Assembly: GCA_036429605.1 (NCBI GenBank)
Contig: JAVFKD010000002.1
Location: 3,720,001-3,784,000 of the forward strand
Origin: Cladobotryum mycophilum
Taxonomy: Eukaryota; Ascomycota; Sordariomycetes; Hypocreales; Hypocreaceae
DNA: 64,000 bases
Reading direction: 5' to 3'
A program made the translations under genes and the position numbers. Positions 21,801 through 35,000 of this stretch are shown here, in pieces (position 1 is the stretch's first letter; each line of letters starts with the position of its first letter). The notes below the pieces were generated by a model. The model had not been told where the DNA came from. It made no database searches and saw only the letters and a program-made list of their open reading frames with translations.

Positions 21801-24352
21801 TGCTAGATTTCTAGAGCGAACACCAGGAAGTGCACAGAAAGTCGACTGCGAGTTCTCTGTCCATGATGGCCAGATTCATATTGGGCGCTACGACTGGTCA
21901 CCCATGGCCGAGGAATTGCATTCGCATTCCACACTCAATAATGACGACCCAAAGCAAGTGGTTGTCGGTCGACTAGGGATGCTCGATTCCATCGGCTGGG
22001 TTCAAAGCGCAGCCCCTTCGCTCCAGCCAGATGAGATAGAGATTCGAATAAGCTGCGTTGGATTGAACTTCCGTGATGTTATGATGGCCATGGGCATATT
22101 ACCAGGCAAAAAAGGCCATGATAGCCCCCTAGGGCTTGAGGCTGCTGGTGTTGTAACGCGTGTGGGATCTAACGTTAATCACCTAACCATTGGAGACCGC
22201 GTCATGACCATGTATGCAGGCTTGTTCGCCACCCGAAGAGTCATCCCTGGCAATGTTGCTTTTCGGATACCTGATGACCTCAGTTTCGAGGGTGCAGCAA
22301 CCATGTGCGTCGTGTATGGCACTGTGATCTACGCTATTATCCACAAGGGTGAGTTTGAAAGGAATCAGTCGATACTAATTCACTCAGCCTGCGGTGGCGT
22401 TGGGCAAGCCGCGATACAGATATGTCAGATGTTAGGTGCAGACATCTACGTTACAGTTGGTAGTGAAGAGAAGGTTCAATTTATACAGCAGCACTATGGG
22501 ATATCACGGGAACGCATCTTTAACTCTCGCAACGCTTCCTTCTATGATGATCTAATGTGCGCAACTGCAGGCAATGGGGTTGATCTGGTCCTTAACTCGC
22601 TCTCCGGAGAACTTCTTCACGCTTCTTGGAAGTGTGTAGCTAGATGGGGCAAGATGATGGAAATCGGAAAGCGCGATATAATCGAGCGAGGGCAAGTAGC
22701 CATGGATATGTTTAACAATAACCGGACATTCTATGGTATCAGCCTAGATATCATACATGAGCGTCCTGCCCTACTCATCAAGTAAGTCGCGCGAAACTAT
22801 GAATGTCGAGATGAATAAAACTATTCAAAACATACCTACTGACTTATGAATTTTCGTTCAACAGGCTGATGACGCAAGTCCTAAAATACTATTCGGAGGG
22901 ACATATCAAACCTATTGCGCCCATCACTATATTTCCGGCGCGGGATATCTCTGACGCCTTTCGGTATATGCAGTCTGGCAAACATATAGGCAAAATTGTC
23001 GTTACAATGCCAGAGGATGCTAGTAATCCATCCGCTGTAGGGGCTGATAAAGAGACGATTCTATCAAGCTCCCGTACCTACCTTCTCGTTGGTGGTCTTG
23101 GCGGCCTCGGTAAGGCGGTCACTTCGTGGATGGTAGAGAAAGGGGCTCGCAGCTTTGTCTTTCTTTCTCGATCCGCTGGGAAGTCAGTGGAGGATCAGGC
23201 CTTCTTGCTCGAGCTTAAATCACAGGGCTGCTCTACGGTAACCATTGCAGGGAGCGTGATAGAGATGGAAGATGTCGTCAGATGCGTCGAGGCTGCGCCG
23301 ACACCAATCGCAGGAGTAATACAAATGTCTATGGTTCTGAGGGTAAGTGGTTGGTATTTCCGTTCATCATTCTATCTGACTAACCTTACCGGCGTTGTTC
23401 GCCGCCCTAGGATATGGCTATCTTCAAGATGGGTTATGATGACTGGAATGCAGTGCAAAGGCCCAAAGTCAGAGGAACTTGGAACCTGCACGAAGCTCTT
23501 TTAGGGGTCAACTTGGACTTTTTCATTCTATTCAGCTCAATTTCAGGTGCCCACGGATTATACGGGCAGGCAAACTACTCGTCTGCCAATTCCTTTCTAG
23601 GCTCCTTTGTTCAATACAGGCAGAATCTGGGCCTGCCATGCTCCGCAATTGATATCGGCATCATGGATGGCGTCGGTATTATTAACACACTTACTCAGGA
23701 TCGGAAGAAGCTTTCCGCTATTGGTATGACGCTGGTGCAAGACCATGCGCTCATGGAAGCTATCGAGCTCTGCATCAAACAGTCAATATCCCAGAAGACG
23801 CTTAATCATGCTGATCCCAGCGTTGCGCCTCGTAACAACAGCAATACATACGTCAGCACCCATCAGATCTCGATTGGGCTGGAATCCAGCAAACGGTTTG
23901 ACGACCCAGAAAATCGAAACCCGATAAAATATGATATCCGCATGGGTTTGGCGCGTCAAAGGGAAAAGCTCAACTCTCAGAGTACAGATGCCAGGAGCGA
24001 AGGCATAAGAGCCATCATCAATGCGATTGCATCAGACCCACAGATTCTCAACGACGCGACTACACTCAATCAAATTACTACAGAGATCGGAAGAACCTTG
24101 TGCGGTTTCGCCATGATACCAGTAGAGACCATGGACGCCAGCATGACGCTTGGGGCAATGGGAATAGACTCACTCGTCAGCATCGAGCTTCGGAACTGGT
24201 GGCGCGGTACACTTGGCGTTGAGATTAGCGTGCTTGAAATGATGAGCGCGGGTACAATCAGCAGGTTGGGGGTCCTAGCGATAAAGTCGCTTAAGAAGAA
24301 GCATGGTCTAGTGGCAGACGAGGCCAAGGGAGAAGAGGTGCCGGAGACCTAA
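15831..24352 (+). CDS. Highly reducing type I polyketide synthase, 2564 aa
   Basis: Iterative HR-PKS building a reduced, methylated polyketide from malonyl-CoA. Twelve exons: 15831-16342, 16435-16954, 17015-17165, 17208-17320, 17376-18024, 18101-18553, 18640-20816, 20900-20996, 21080-21111, 21211-22781, 22865-23342, 23411-24352. They total 7695 nt, exactly 2565 codons, with every junction in phase. KS about 9-437 (Cys in RTACSAAM, His in ECHGTGT and NLGHTEG); AT about 600-905 (GHSSGE near 695); DH about 972-1260 (His 1005 in LGDHV, Asp about 1178 in HPITIDA); CMeT about 1300-1570 (LEIGGGTAGTT near 1445); ER about 1800-2110 (SACGGVGQAAI near 1960); KR about 2160-2340 (VGGLGGLG, Tyr about 2306); ACP Ser about 2503 (GIDSLVS). 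I prefer ATG 15831 to 15813 because MASPRDPVKPIAVIG is the usual short leader. No releasing domain. The third intron (42 bp) is the least certain junction. Confidence 0.93.
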
Positions 24353-24634
24353 CTCATGACCCACTTCATGTCATACATGGACAGGCTCCCCAGCTATCAG
24401 GGATCCCTTTTGGAGAAGTCTCATAACGCTCCTCTACAACAGTTGAGCTTCTCGAGCTGGCCCCTATCGTCGCCCCGCTCTCCCCCGTCTGGATCGTACA
24501 TGCACAGATCTATTGATAGGTATAATACTTGAGATTAGTGCTAGAAACCTCAAGGGGGCTGTTCCGATTCAAATTCCTTATTTCCTTGCAAACTACAGAT
24601 CTATCCAGGGTTTGTAAGACTTCTTCTATGGGAA
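24353..24634. other. PKS 3' flank
   Basis: Ordinary composition up to the hAT target site at 24635. No gene seen; presumably holds the PKS 3' UTR and polyadenylation signals, none of which is distinctive. Confidence 0.35.
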
Positions 24635-24642
24635 CAGTAAGG

Positions 24643-27425
24643 CAGGGCAGCATCCCGATCAATCAAGTCAAGTTTGCCACTTTAACTTGCGAGACTTGAT
24701 GACCGTGAGGGCTAGACTTATTAGATTTGCTAGAATTAATTAAACTTAGTAGGCTTAATAGGGCGAGGCTATTTCTAATAGGTTAAGATTATATAATACT
24801 ATAATATTAAATTTTTTTTAATATTAAAATATATTTTATTAAGTAAAGTTATTTATAACTAATTAATACTATTATAGGACTTTAGTATTTAGATTTTTTT
24901 AGTATTAAAATTAATTTATATATTATTTAATCTTTTTAATATAATAAAATTATTTTTAAATAAAATTATATTAGTTTATAATTAATTTTTTAAATATTAT
25001 AGTATTTTAAATATTAATAATTTTATTAAGAATTATTAAAATAATAATATTAATTTATAAAAATTAAAAGTTTTTTTATAATTTATTATTATTATAAAAA
25101 TTATAAATAAGTCTAATATAAGCTTATTAAGAATTAAAAAGCTTATTATTATAATATTTATTATTTAATAAAATCTTTAATATTTTATAAATTAAAATTA
25201 AAATATTTTTTATTTATAAAACTATTATTAAAAAAAGATTTTTATTTAAAAATTAATTATATATATTAATATTATTATTATAAAAATATTAATATTTTTA
25301 ATAATTAATAAAAAAGTTTTTAATATTATAAAACTATATTAATTATTTATTATTATTTTATATTTATTTAAATTATTAAATATTATATTTAGAATTAAGA
25401 ATTATTATTATAAAAAAATTTCTTAAGCTAAATATAATAGTTATTAAGTTTTTATAATATAATTATAATAAAAAGTTAAAAATATATTTTAAAGTTTTTT
25501 TAAAAGAAAAAGTATTATTTAAATTATAATATAAAATTTAAGTATTTTTTATATATATATATAAAGAGTATAATTATTATATTTATTTAAAAGGGTTATA
25601 ATCTTAGGCTTTAAGGCTATAATATTAATTTAAGGTAAAAAGTAATTTATTAAAAGTAATAAGATTTAATAAATAGTATGATTTATATTTAGTCTTTGGT
25701 TTTTTTAATTTTTTTATTAATTAATAATATATATATAGTTTTTTAATTCTTAAGGTATTAAAATAAAAACTTAATATTAATTAAAATCTTTTAAAAATAC
25801 TTATAGCTATTTTTTTTATTTTATTTTTAATAATATATTATTTATATATATAAAAGTTTAAGAATTATTTTAATCTTTATTAAAATTTATTATTTTAATA
25901 AATATATATTTAAGAATTAGTATTAAATTAATAATTATTAATAAAAGCTTAAATATATATTTATTTAAAAAAAATATTTAATTATTAAATATATAGAATT
26001 TTATTTTATTTTATTATTTATAATAAGCTTAAGCTTTTAAAATAATATATTTAATAAAATAAGAATACTATTATTATTAATTTTTTTAATTATTTTCTTA
26101 AATTATTTATTTTATTAAAGTAAAACTTAAATAAATATAATAATATTATAAAACTTTTTAATAAAACCTTTTTTTAATAATAAAAATTATTATTAAAATA
26201 ATTAGTTATATTATAAAACTATAACTTTTATTTAAAAACTTTATTATTTTTATAATATAAAAAAGTATAATTAATAAAATTAAAAATATAACTATAATAT
26301 TATATTTTTTTTATATTAATTAAAATTATTTATAAATCTAATTAATAAAAAAGATTTTAAGTATAAATATTATTATTAAAAATATTATTAAATATAATAA
26401 TATTAATTTAATTATTAATATTCTAATTTTATATAATTTATAGAAAAGTATTTATAAAATTCTTTTTAATATAAGTTTTTAATTATTATTAAAGAGTAAA
26501 AAAGTATTATTATTACTTTTTACTATAATTAAAAAAATATTTTATAATAATTATTATTATAAGTTAATTTAATAAGATTTATAAATTAAATTTAAGATAT
26601 ATTTTTATAATAATATTATATATCTTAACTTAAATAATTCTTTTTTTTAAGTTAAATAAAGATTTAAGGCTATACTATTGTTTTGTTTTATTTTATAAGA
26701 TCTAGTTTATTATATTAGATTTAAGTTAATAATTAAACTTTTAAATATATAGATTTTTAAAGACTAAGAATAATAGATTATTATTAATTAAAAAAGTAAA
26801 AAAAGGTTTTTTAAACTTTTATATATATAATTATATATAAAATATTTTTTTATTTTAAGGTTATTTAAATAAAGCAAAGGTAATATCAGTTTATAAACTA
26901 AAAAATAAATTAATTATATTATATTTTTTAATATAATAATAAATTATAAATAAATACTAAAAAATATAATGTTTTAAAAACTATTAGGTTTATTAGTATT
27001 AAAAGTATATATATAAAAAAATATATTATTATAATATTAATATAGTGAATATGTATTATAATTTTATATTATTAATATTATTAAATTTTTAATAGCTAAT
27101 ATATATATTATTTAATAAAAAAATAAAAAAATAATAGCTTATATAATTTAGTAGTATAATACTTGGTTATATAAGTTAAGAAATATAGGTTTAAATCCTA
27201 TTATAAACATAAATTTTAATTATATTATTATAAAATAATATAATTATTATTTTTTATTATCTTTAGTATCGGAATAACTATAATCCGTAAAACCTTTACC
27301 CTATACTTATTAAGTCTATTAAGTTTTAGACTTTTTAAACTTAACTGATTGATAGTTAGGAATAGCCTTACTTGATTGATTGATTGATAGACTTGATGAC
27401 TAGACTTGATTGGGATGCTGCCCTG
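24643..27425. mobile_element. RIP-decayed hAT DNA transposon, 2783 bp
   Basis: The ends are CAGGGCAGCATCCC (24643) and its complement GGGATGCTGCCCTG (ends 27425). They are flanked by an 8 bp target duplication, CAGTAAGG (24635-24642) and TAGTAAGG (27426-27433), differing by one C/T. The 8 bp duplication and the CAGGG terminus are hAT features. Subterminal GATTGATTGATT and ACTTGAT repeats are visible. The interior is almost pure A+T with no readable transposase, consistent with heavy RIP. Confidence 0.75.
27137..27208 (+). pseudogene. RIP-decayed tRNA gene or tRNA-derived SINE head
   Basis: A 72 nt stretch in the AT-rich hAT body has an acceptor-like pairing GCTTATA/TATAAAC (6 of 7, the mismatch being a G-to-A type). 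It also has a perfect T-arm ATAGG-TTTAAAT-CCTAT matching a decayed B box, and an A-box-like TTTAGTAGTATAAT. The anticodon arm does not fold cleanly, so no isotype is assigned. It may be a SINE fragment rather than a true gene. Confidence 0.4.
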
Positions 27426-27433
27426 TAGTAAGG

Positions 27434-27927
27434 TTGATGGATTGGGTCCGAATGCTAAAGCCTGCGAGACCTACTTGGTGGCTCTGCAACATCCTGTATG
27501 TAGAGCATAGATGCTGCCACGCTCGTATTTCTGCATAGCTCTCCTTCGTTGAAGTGCTCAAGATAGAAATGTACTTGCCCATGTATAGAGTCAACAGTCC
27601 AGACGAATAATTCCATCCCTGAATCTTCAAACATTCATGTCACCTCACGCCACCTTTCCTGCCTAGTCCCATCCTCTACACAAATTTCACATCATTACAG
27701 CTGATAATTGCGAGATATGACCAAATTTCCTTTCCATATCTAAGAAACGAGTCATACTAAGACCGTTCCCGACCAGCCATACTCAATACCATACCAAAAT
27801 AGATTGTTACTTAACATTCCTAAAGTGCCTCACACTCACTCTTACAACATTGGCCGCGCAATCCTACTCTTCGTAATTTCCATCTCTCAAAATGATAATG
27901 GATGAACTAAACTTCACACAATACCTA
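27434..27927. other. Intergenic, nothing recognised
   Basis: Normal GC content right after the hAT target duplication. It contains no supported gene. Confidence 0.35.
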
Positions 27928-28753
27928 TCACCAACTTGGAGGTACCCAATAACTCTCCCACTTGACCTCATCAGCCGCATCTCTGAATGTGTCTACCGTT
28001 CGTTCAACACCATTCGGGCCCACCGTCCAGACCTCCTCCTCGATGAGTTCTCTTCAATGGTTCTGTAAGCTCTCTAGTCGTTGAGCACAACCCACGCCAC
28101 CGCTTCCAAAATGGAGGAACCCATGCTGAAACAGGCCCGGCACGCTCCCCTGCTGAATGATTTTGCCGAGCGATAAATGCTGCAGAGTCATGGGGTACCT
28201 CTGGACCAGGCGCGATCTGAGTGAAGCGTGGCGTCTTGATGCGGGTTAGAAAAGGGCGGATAAAACACCCCCCATGCCCCAAAGTTGTCTATTGATTAGT
28301 TTCTTGTAATGACTGTTCAGCCTTTCGGCCTCGGCGACGACCTTGCCGATCGAAGGAGATGAGTCTAACTGCTCAACATTGTCTCTAGAGGGAGCTACAT
28401 GTTTGGTTGATCATCCACAAGAAGAACGTGATGGATGAAATCAACGAAGAACGGCAGCGCGACCCGACGATGCTCTTGATCATAGATGAGACCGTTGGTA
28501 TGACAACCAAAGCTCACCACTGATGGACACAGTTCGACAAATCTTGATTGTCCGCCTTCTGTCAAGTCGTCCTTTGTATGGAAGATCTCTTGATCCACGA
28601 GCATATCCGAGTTGTGCATCGCCAACACCCAGAAGAACAGCCCTGTTTCCGCATAATCGGTGACAATTATTTCTAGGAACTCCATCAGTTAGGGTTCCTC
28701 TCTGTCACCAAGGCATCCTCAATACGTAGGATGGATGTAGGAGTGGCCGCCAT
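27928..28753 (-). pseudogene. Broken gene of an unidentified fungal protein
   Basis: From ATG 28753 the frame reads MAATPTSILRIEDALVTERN, then shifts and continues MEFLEIIVTDYAETGLFFWV to about 28395. It shifts again into a stretch with IGKVVAEAERLNSHYKKL, then into LHFGSGGVGCAQRLESLQNH, and finishes VKWESYWVPPSW at 27930. At least two frameshifts and an in-frame TGA interrupt it. Long coherent runs in successive frames show it was once one gene of about 270 residues. I do not recognise its family. Confidence 0.55.
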
Positions 28754-29403
28754 TTTGACGACTTTAGGTGTTGCTATAGGTAGGCTGGTGAAGACTGATA
28801 TTAAAGGTAAAAGAGTAGTTTGAGTAACAAGTTGAGATGAAGGAACAAAAGGGAAGCTTGAACCAACCCTACATGCACCAGCTCACACTTTAAGAAGGCC
28901 CGGGCGGGGCACTCCACCACTTCTGGGCGGGCAGCTTATCAGGGGCTCCATCATTCATACGTAGCAACAGCGGTCTATGTACTATGGCACTGGCTGCATC
29001 ATGCGAGGCTAGTTCTGGAATGCCTAGTGATATTCGAGGGCGATATAGATCAACCACATTTGGCCCCCGTCAATACTGTTAGTTGCACCAGACCGCACCT
29101 AAAGTGGTGGCCTCTCCTTGTTTTCATCGCTTATATATGACATTATAATGTTACTACGCTCTTCTTAATGGAAAGCTTGTTGAGTCTAGCAATAAAGACT
29201 CTACTTGATCCTTTTTCTTCTGTCGAAAGGGATATAGGCCTTGTCATGGCAAGACTCAGCCATCAACCATCCAACTTGTATACAAGAGCTGCGCGTCAAA
29301 CTATGACAGACAAGCACCTGAGTAACAGTTTGCATGGCCGCAGTAATCCATCAAGCTACCACAATATCCGCTGATTAAGCAATAGTTCCCAAATGGGGCC
29401 CCA
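28754..29403. other. Intergenic, nothing recognised
   Basis: Ordinary composition between the pseudogene and the nested mobile-element block. One open plus-strand run at 29168-29374 (68 codons) has no family signature and is left unannotated. Confidence 0.35.
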
Positions 29404-29471
29404 TAGGTCCACGGGATCCCGTTGATTTAAAAAAACAGAATCCCGTAGATGTTATATTAGCAATTATTATT

Positions 29472-31910
29472 ATAGTACTATAACCATTAAATTACAATAC
29501 TTTTAATCGTTAATAATAAGCTATAACTACTATAACTATTTATAATAACGAATTATAATTAATTATAGTTAATTTAATTAACTAATATAAATAATTAATT
29601 TAATTACTTAACTAATACAAATCTATAGATAATTATTATATATATCTATAATAAAAGCCATAGAAAATTTAATTAGCTTTTATAAAATAATTAAATATAC
29701 TATAATAAATAATTAAATGTATAAGCCTTACTATAACTAAGCTCTAGGCTAAAAAAGCAAGGCTTTATAAAATAAAGATCAAATAGTATAACGACCTAAC
29801 CTTATACTTATGTCATCCATAGAACTAGACCCACTTTTAATGACACCCGTGTAAGCTATTAATTAGAAATATAACTATAATAAAACCCCAGGTAATATAG
29901 CTAATTATAATTAGCTTAAATAAGATTAACTTAAGTATATTTAATAACTTAAATAAGATCGATTTGAGTATATACAATAGCTCGAATAGAATTAACTTAA
30001 TCTATTATAATTACTAGATTATTAGTTTATTCCTATTAAAATAAAACCTTATATTTATTTAAATTATAATAAACTTAATTATTATATATACTAGTCTATA
30101 TCTTTTTCTTATATATTTAATTAGTTATTAATATAATTATTTATTATTAATAACCTAATACCCGAATTATAACACATTAAACCCATTGCTCGACCTTGCC
30201 CTGATCCACTGCCAACATCAACCACGATCCAGGTTATCCTTGTTGGGAAACGCCCGGAACGTCACAAATAGTAATTATCTATCTATAAATAGGTATAAGA
30301 TCTACTAAGAGTACTATAATTTAGTGGCTATAGCACTATAACAATGATTGCTGACAGGCCTGACCTTATTCCTATCCGAACGAACCCGCTCTCTGTTTCC
30401 TCGACTTCTCTATTCCCAGGTCTATCTATCTATCAAACTTACACCCCTCCGCACGCAAATGCGAAAAGGATAGCAGTCCCTAGAGATAGCCTGTACAAGA
30501 GCTTAAGAAAAGCTTGCCTAACGTGGCAAATACAATAAACGCGCGACAATTATAACTATAGCTAGAGCTACCACTAAGGCTATAGTATAAATAGCCTTAG
30601 CTTAAGCCTAAGCTATAGTAACTAAAACTATTAGCCTAAAAATTACTAATCTAGAAACTATAGATATAATAAAAATAAATTTAAATATTAATCTAAATAA
30701 GTAATTAAACAAAAAGGCTTAAAAGACTTAATAATAATAAAAAACCTTAAATACTATATAATATATTTAAACTATTTTTAAAACTATAATTAAAACTTAA
30801 GTTATTTAATTTTTTTATAAAAATCTTATTAATTAATTAAAAAAAATTAAACTAAAATAATAAAAATAATTAAAAATATTTTTATATAACTTTATAATTA
30901 AAAAAGGCTTAAAAGATAATTAATAAATAAAATAAACTTTAAAACAAACTATAATAATTAAAGAATCTATAATTAAAAAACTTATAGTAACTAAAATAAT
31001 ACCTTAAAAGCCTAGAAAAATAAACCTATAAGTTATTCTTAAGTTAAAAACTAAATATAGCTTCTAAAAACTATTACCCTTAATTATACTAAAAAATAAA
31101 CTAAACCAAGCTCTAGGAGCTAAGAGTATAGCTAGTATATAATAATTAGCTAAAAATAATATAATTATTATAATTATATTAGTTTAATTAACTAATAATC
31201 TTCTTACTTAATAAGACCTTTTAGAAAAAACCTTCTAAAACTACCTAATTAAACTAGCCAAAGCTTTTACTAAATAAATTAAACTAATAGCCTATAAAAT
31301 ATTAATCCTAAAAAACCTAGATATTCTTAATATCTTCTAGAAAAAAACAAAGACTTTTAACCCAATTAAGATTATAAATTAACCTAAATAACTTAAAATA
31401 CCATTTAAAAAATAAAAAACTAACTTAATAATATTTATAATATTAATAAAAGCATATAGTACATATAATAAAAAAAAACTTTATATAATTAGGGTTAAAA
31501 CTAAAGTAATCCTATATAAAGCTTATATAACCAAGACCTAATACTTTTGTTACCTAGGCTTTAACCATAACCCTAAGAATTACTAAAAGGCTTATAAATA
31601 TATTATATATATTAATAGCTATAGTATAAAGAATTACAATTACCTTAATTATAAGACTAGCTCTAGCTATTAATACTAAAAACCTAAATATACTAATTAT
31701 ATAAATAATTATTAAATAAATAACATAGACTATAAGATTTATAAAACTATCTTATACTAAAAAGTAACTATCTTAAAATCCTTTAATATAATATATATAA
31801 AACCAATATAATATATTATATAGCTTTATAGCTAGCTTTAAAAGCCAAAGCTAATATTATTTTACTCTAAGAACTTTATTACTCTAAAAATAAAAAAATA
31901 AGTAACTAGA
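29472..31910 (+). mobile_element. RIP-decayed Tad-like LINE, 5' part
   Basis: Very AT-rich. The plus strand near 31540-31580 shows a decayed CCHC knuckle (CYLGFNHNPKNY) as in LINE ORF1. Less decayed islands remain at about 30170-30270 and 30340-30545. The part ends at the gypsy target duplication CTAGA (31906-31910) and resumes at 39440. Exact 5' end not determined. Confidence 0.5.
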
Positions 31911-32084
31911 TATAACGCTGTCCTGAAGATTACCTGGATACGTGATATAATAGAGATGCAGGGTAATCCTGCATAAGTCGCGCGTCTTTTATATAATAGT
32001 TAAACGTATAAGCTTAAGCTTATACATAAAATAATACTTACGTTTAATTTTACTTATCTAGTGATCTTATAAGATATTATTATA
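31911..32084 (+). repeat. 5' LTR of the gypsy element
   Basis: Same length as the 3' LTR. Starts TATAACGCTGTCC (the G of TG decayed to A) and ends ATTATA where the partner has ATTACA. Confidence 0.85.
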
Positions 32085-35000
32085 ATTCTTAAGTTTCTTA
32101 GTATTATTATTTAAGTAAAATAATTTTATATACTTGTTCTTAGAGATCTATAGACCTTTCGGATCTTTTTTAAGAAATCTTATAAATAATATATATAAAA
32201 AGATCTTTTAAAAATAAATTACTATAATAGTAAGTAATAGGTTATATAAGATTAACTTAATGATTATTATTTTTAGATTTATTATAAAAATCTAATATTT
32301 TAAAATAATAATTAAAAAGCGATAATATTATACTTTATAATAAAATCGCTTAATTAAAAGAATATTAGAAGTTAAGTAAAATAGTAAGTTAATTAAGAAA
32401 AAACTTTAAAAAGTTATTGTAATATTAAGGCGATTATTCTGATAGTTTATTAAATAGTTTAAAGAAAAGTAATGGTATAAAAATTAAAAATCTTATTATA
32501 TTTATTATAAATGTTTTTTTTAGGTAAAAGAGAAATAGTTTTATAATCTATATTAAGTATTTTCGGGGTAAAAGAAAAAGTATTGTAAAGGTTATTTAAA
32601 GGTTTTTTTTAGAGTTAATTATATGGATATTAAATATTAAATTTAATAAGAACTCTATTTAAAGTACTAAGAATTGCCTAAGGCTTAATAGAAATTAGAA
32701 AATGATTAAGAATATTTTAAAAATTAGATTATATTATTATTAAAGAATATAAACATTTATAAGCTATGTATTATATAAGTTATTGAGAAAGTAAAATAAT
32801 AGGAATACTAATCTTTTTAAAACTTTTATATATACTTAGATTTATTGAAAAGTTAATTTTTAATAGTCTTAGAATTATAGTGTGTTTATAGCTTTTATGT
32901 AAAACTATAGAAGAACCTATAATATTAGATTATTATAGGAGAAAGCTTTTTTCTAAAGAACTATAAAGAAATAATTGTATTAATTATATACTATTAGAAG
33001 ATTTTATAATTTATAAAAAAATATAAAATGTTAAAAAAAGAAAAAAAAAGTTAATTTTAATAAAAACACATTGAGTTTTATATTACTTTTTTTAAAAAAA
33101 ACTATATAAATAAACTTTATTAACTTTATAAATAACTATTAAGAAAAATAAACTAAAATAAATATCTCCTAGACCTTTTATTTAAAAAAATCCTTAAAAA
33201 AGAATATACTTAATATTAATAAAAATATAAGGTAATATTATAATTATAGAAATAATATATATTTAAGAAATTAATACGATTAACTTTTTGTAAAGGTTTA
33301 AGAAATTAAAGCTAATAAATTACCTTTACCTTTTAAGAAAAAAAAGAATAAGAAAAAAAAGAATAAGAAAAAAAAAGAATAAGAAAAAAAAAAGATTAGA
33401 CTAAAATCCTCTTATATAGCTTTTTAAGTATCTATTAAAATAATTCTTAAAGTCTTAATTACAATTCATATATATTTTTATATTTTAGTTAAAATTTATA
33501 GACTGTTTTTTTATAATATATATATTAATTTAAATAGTAATATAAAAGTTAATATTATTAGTATAATTTTTATAGAAAAGTATAAATTAATAAAAAGCTT
33601 AGTGATTATTTTATTTTATTTATAAGATATAAAGGAAAAAGATATAAAGATTTATAGAGTCTAGGAAGTCTTGTTTTGATTTATGGATACTTAAGGAATT
33701 ATTAAGATCTTTATGAGGTTATATATAAGTATTAATCGAGACCCTCGAGAACAGGGTAGTCCTATATTATTATCTATGATTATATTATCTGAGTTTTATA
33801 TTTATTTATACTTTTATAATTAAAGCTAGTGGTTTAAATATAATTAAAAAAATCTAAAAAAGATTTCTAAGCGTTGATTTTAGAAAAAGTATATAAGTTA
33901 TATATATATTTTATTTGTTTTTATAAATTTTAATCTTTTATACTTTTTAAATAAAATAAAAGAAATTATATTAGATTTTTTATAAATCCTAATACCTTTT
34001 TAAAAGTAGAAAGATATCTTTTTAGTTAATAATATAGGGATTCTTTTTTATTTTAAATAAACGGATTATATAATTGAGCTAATTGAAGAAGCTTTTTCTT
34101 TTTATGGTTTGATTTATTTGTTATTTTTTATTGAATTGGAAGTGTTATAAGAATATTTAAAAGGAAACCTAGTAAAAGGATAAATTCGTCCTTTAAAAAG
34201 TCTAGTAGGTGCACTTATTTTATTTATACTAAAAAAGAACAAAAGTCTTCGTTTATGTATAGATTATTAAAGATTAAATTAAATTATAATTAAAAATTAC
34301 TATTCTTTTTTTTATTATTAAAATTATAAATTAAGTTAAAGATTTAAATTATTTTATTAAAATTAATATTAAAGATATATATTATTATATATATATTAAA
34401 AAAGGCAATAAATAGAAAACTATATTTTATATTTATTATAGTTATTATAAATTTTTAATTATACTTATAGGATTAACTAATACTTTAGTTATATTTTAGA
34501 ATTATATTTATTAAGTATTAAGTAATCTATTAGATTGTATATATATTGTTTATTTTAATAATATTTTAATTTTTTTTAGATTGTGAATCTTATGTTTCTT
34601 ATGTATAAGAAGTCTTGGAATAACTAAAAAAAGTTAAGCTATACGCTTAATCTAATAAATATTCTTTTATTTAGAATAAAGTTAAATTTTTAGGATTTAT
34701 AGTATTAGATAAAAAAATTATAATAAATCTAAAACGAGTAAAAATAATCTTAATGTAGCAAAAACCTACTATATATCAAGAAATCTAAGTTTTTTTAGGG
34801 TTTTGTAATTTTTATTATTAATTTATTAAAGAATATTTAATAATTATTTGTTTATTATATAAACTATTAAAGGATATAAAAAATAAGCGAAAACTAGGTT
34901 AGGTAGTACTTAGGGAATGTTAAAAAGTTGTTTTTTATTAGTTTATTTAGGCTTTCTAGAACGCTCTTTTATTATAATATTATAACCCGAAAAAGCCTAT

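Noticed and set aside
29168..29374. 68-codon plus-strand frame
   Set aside because: No domain, no start context, no counterpart.
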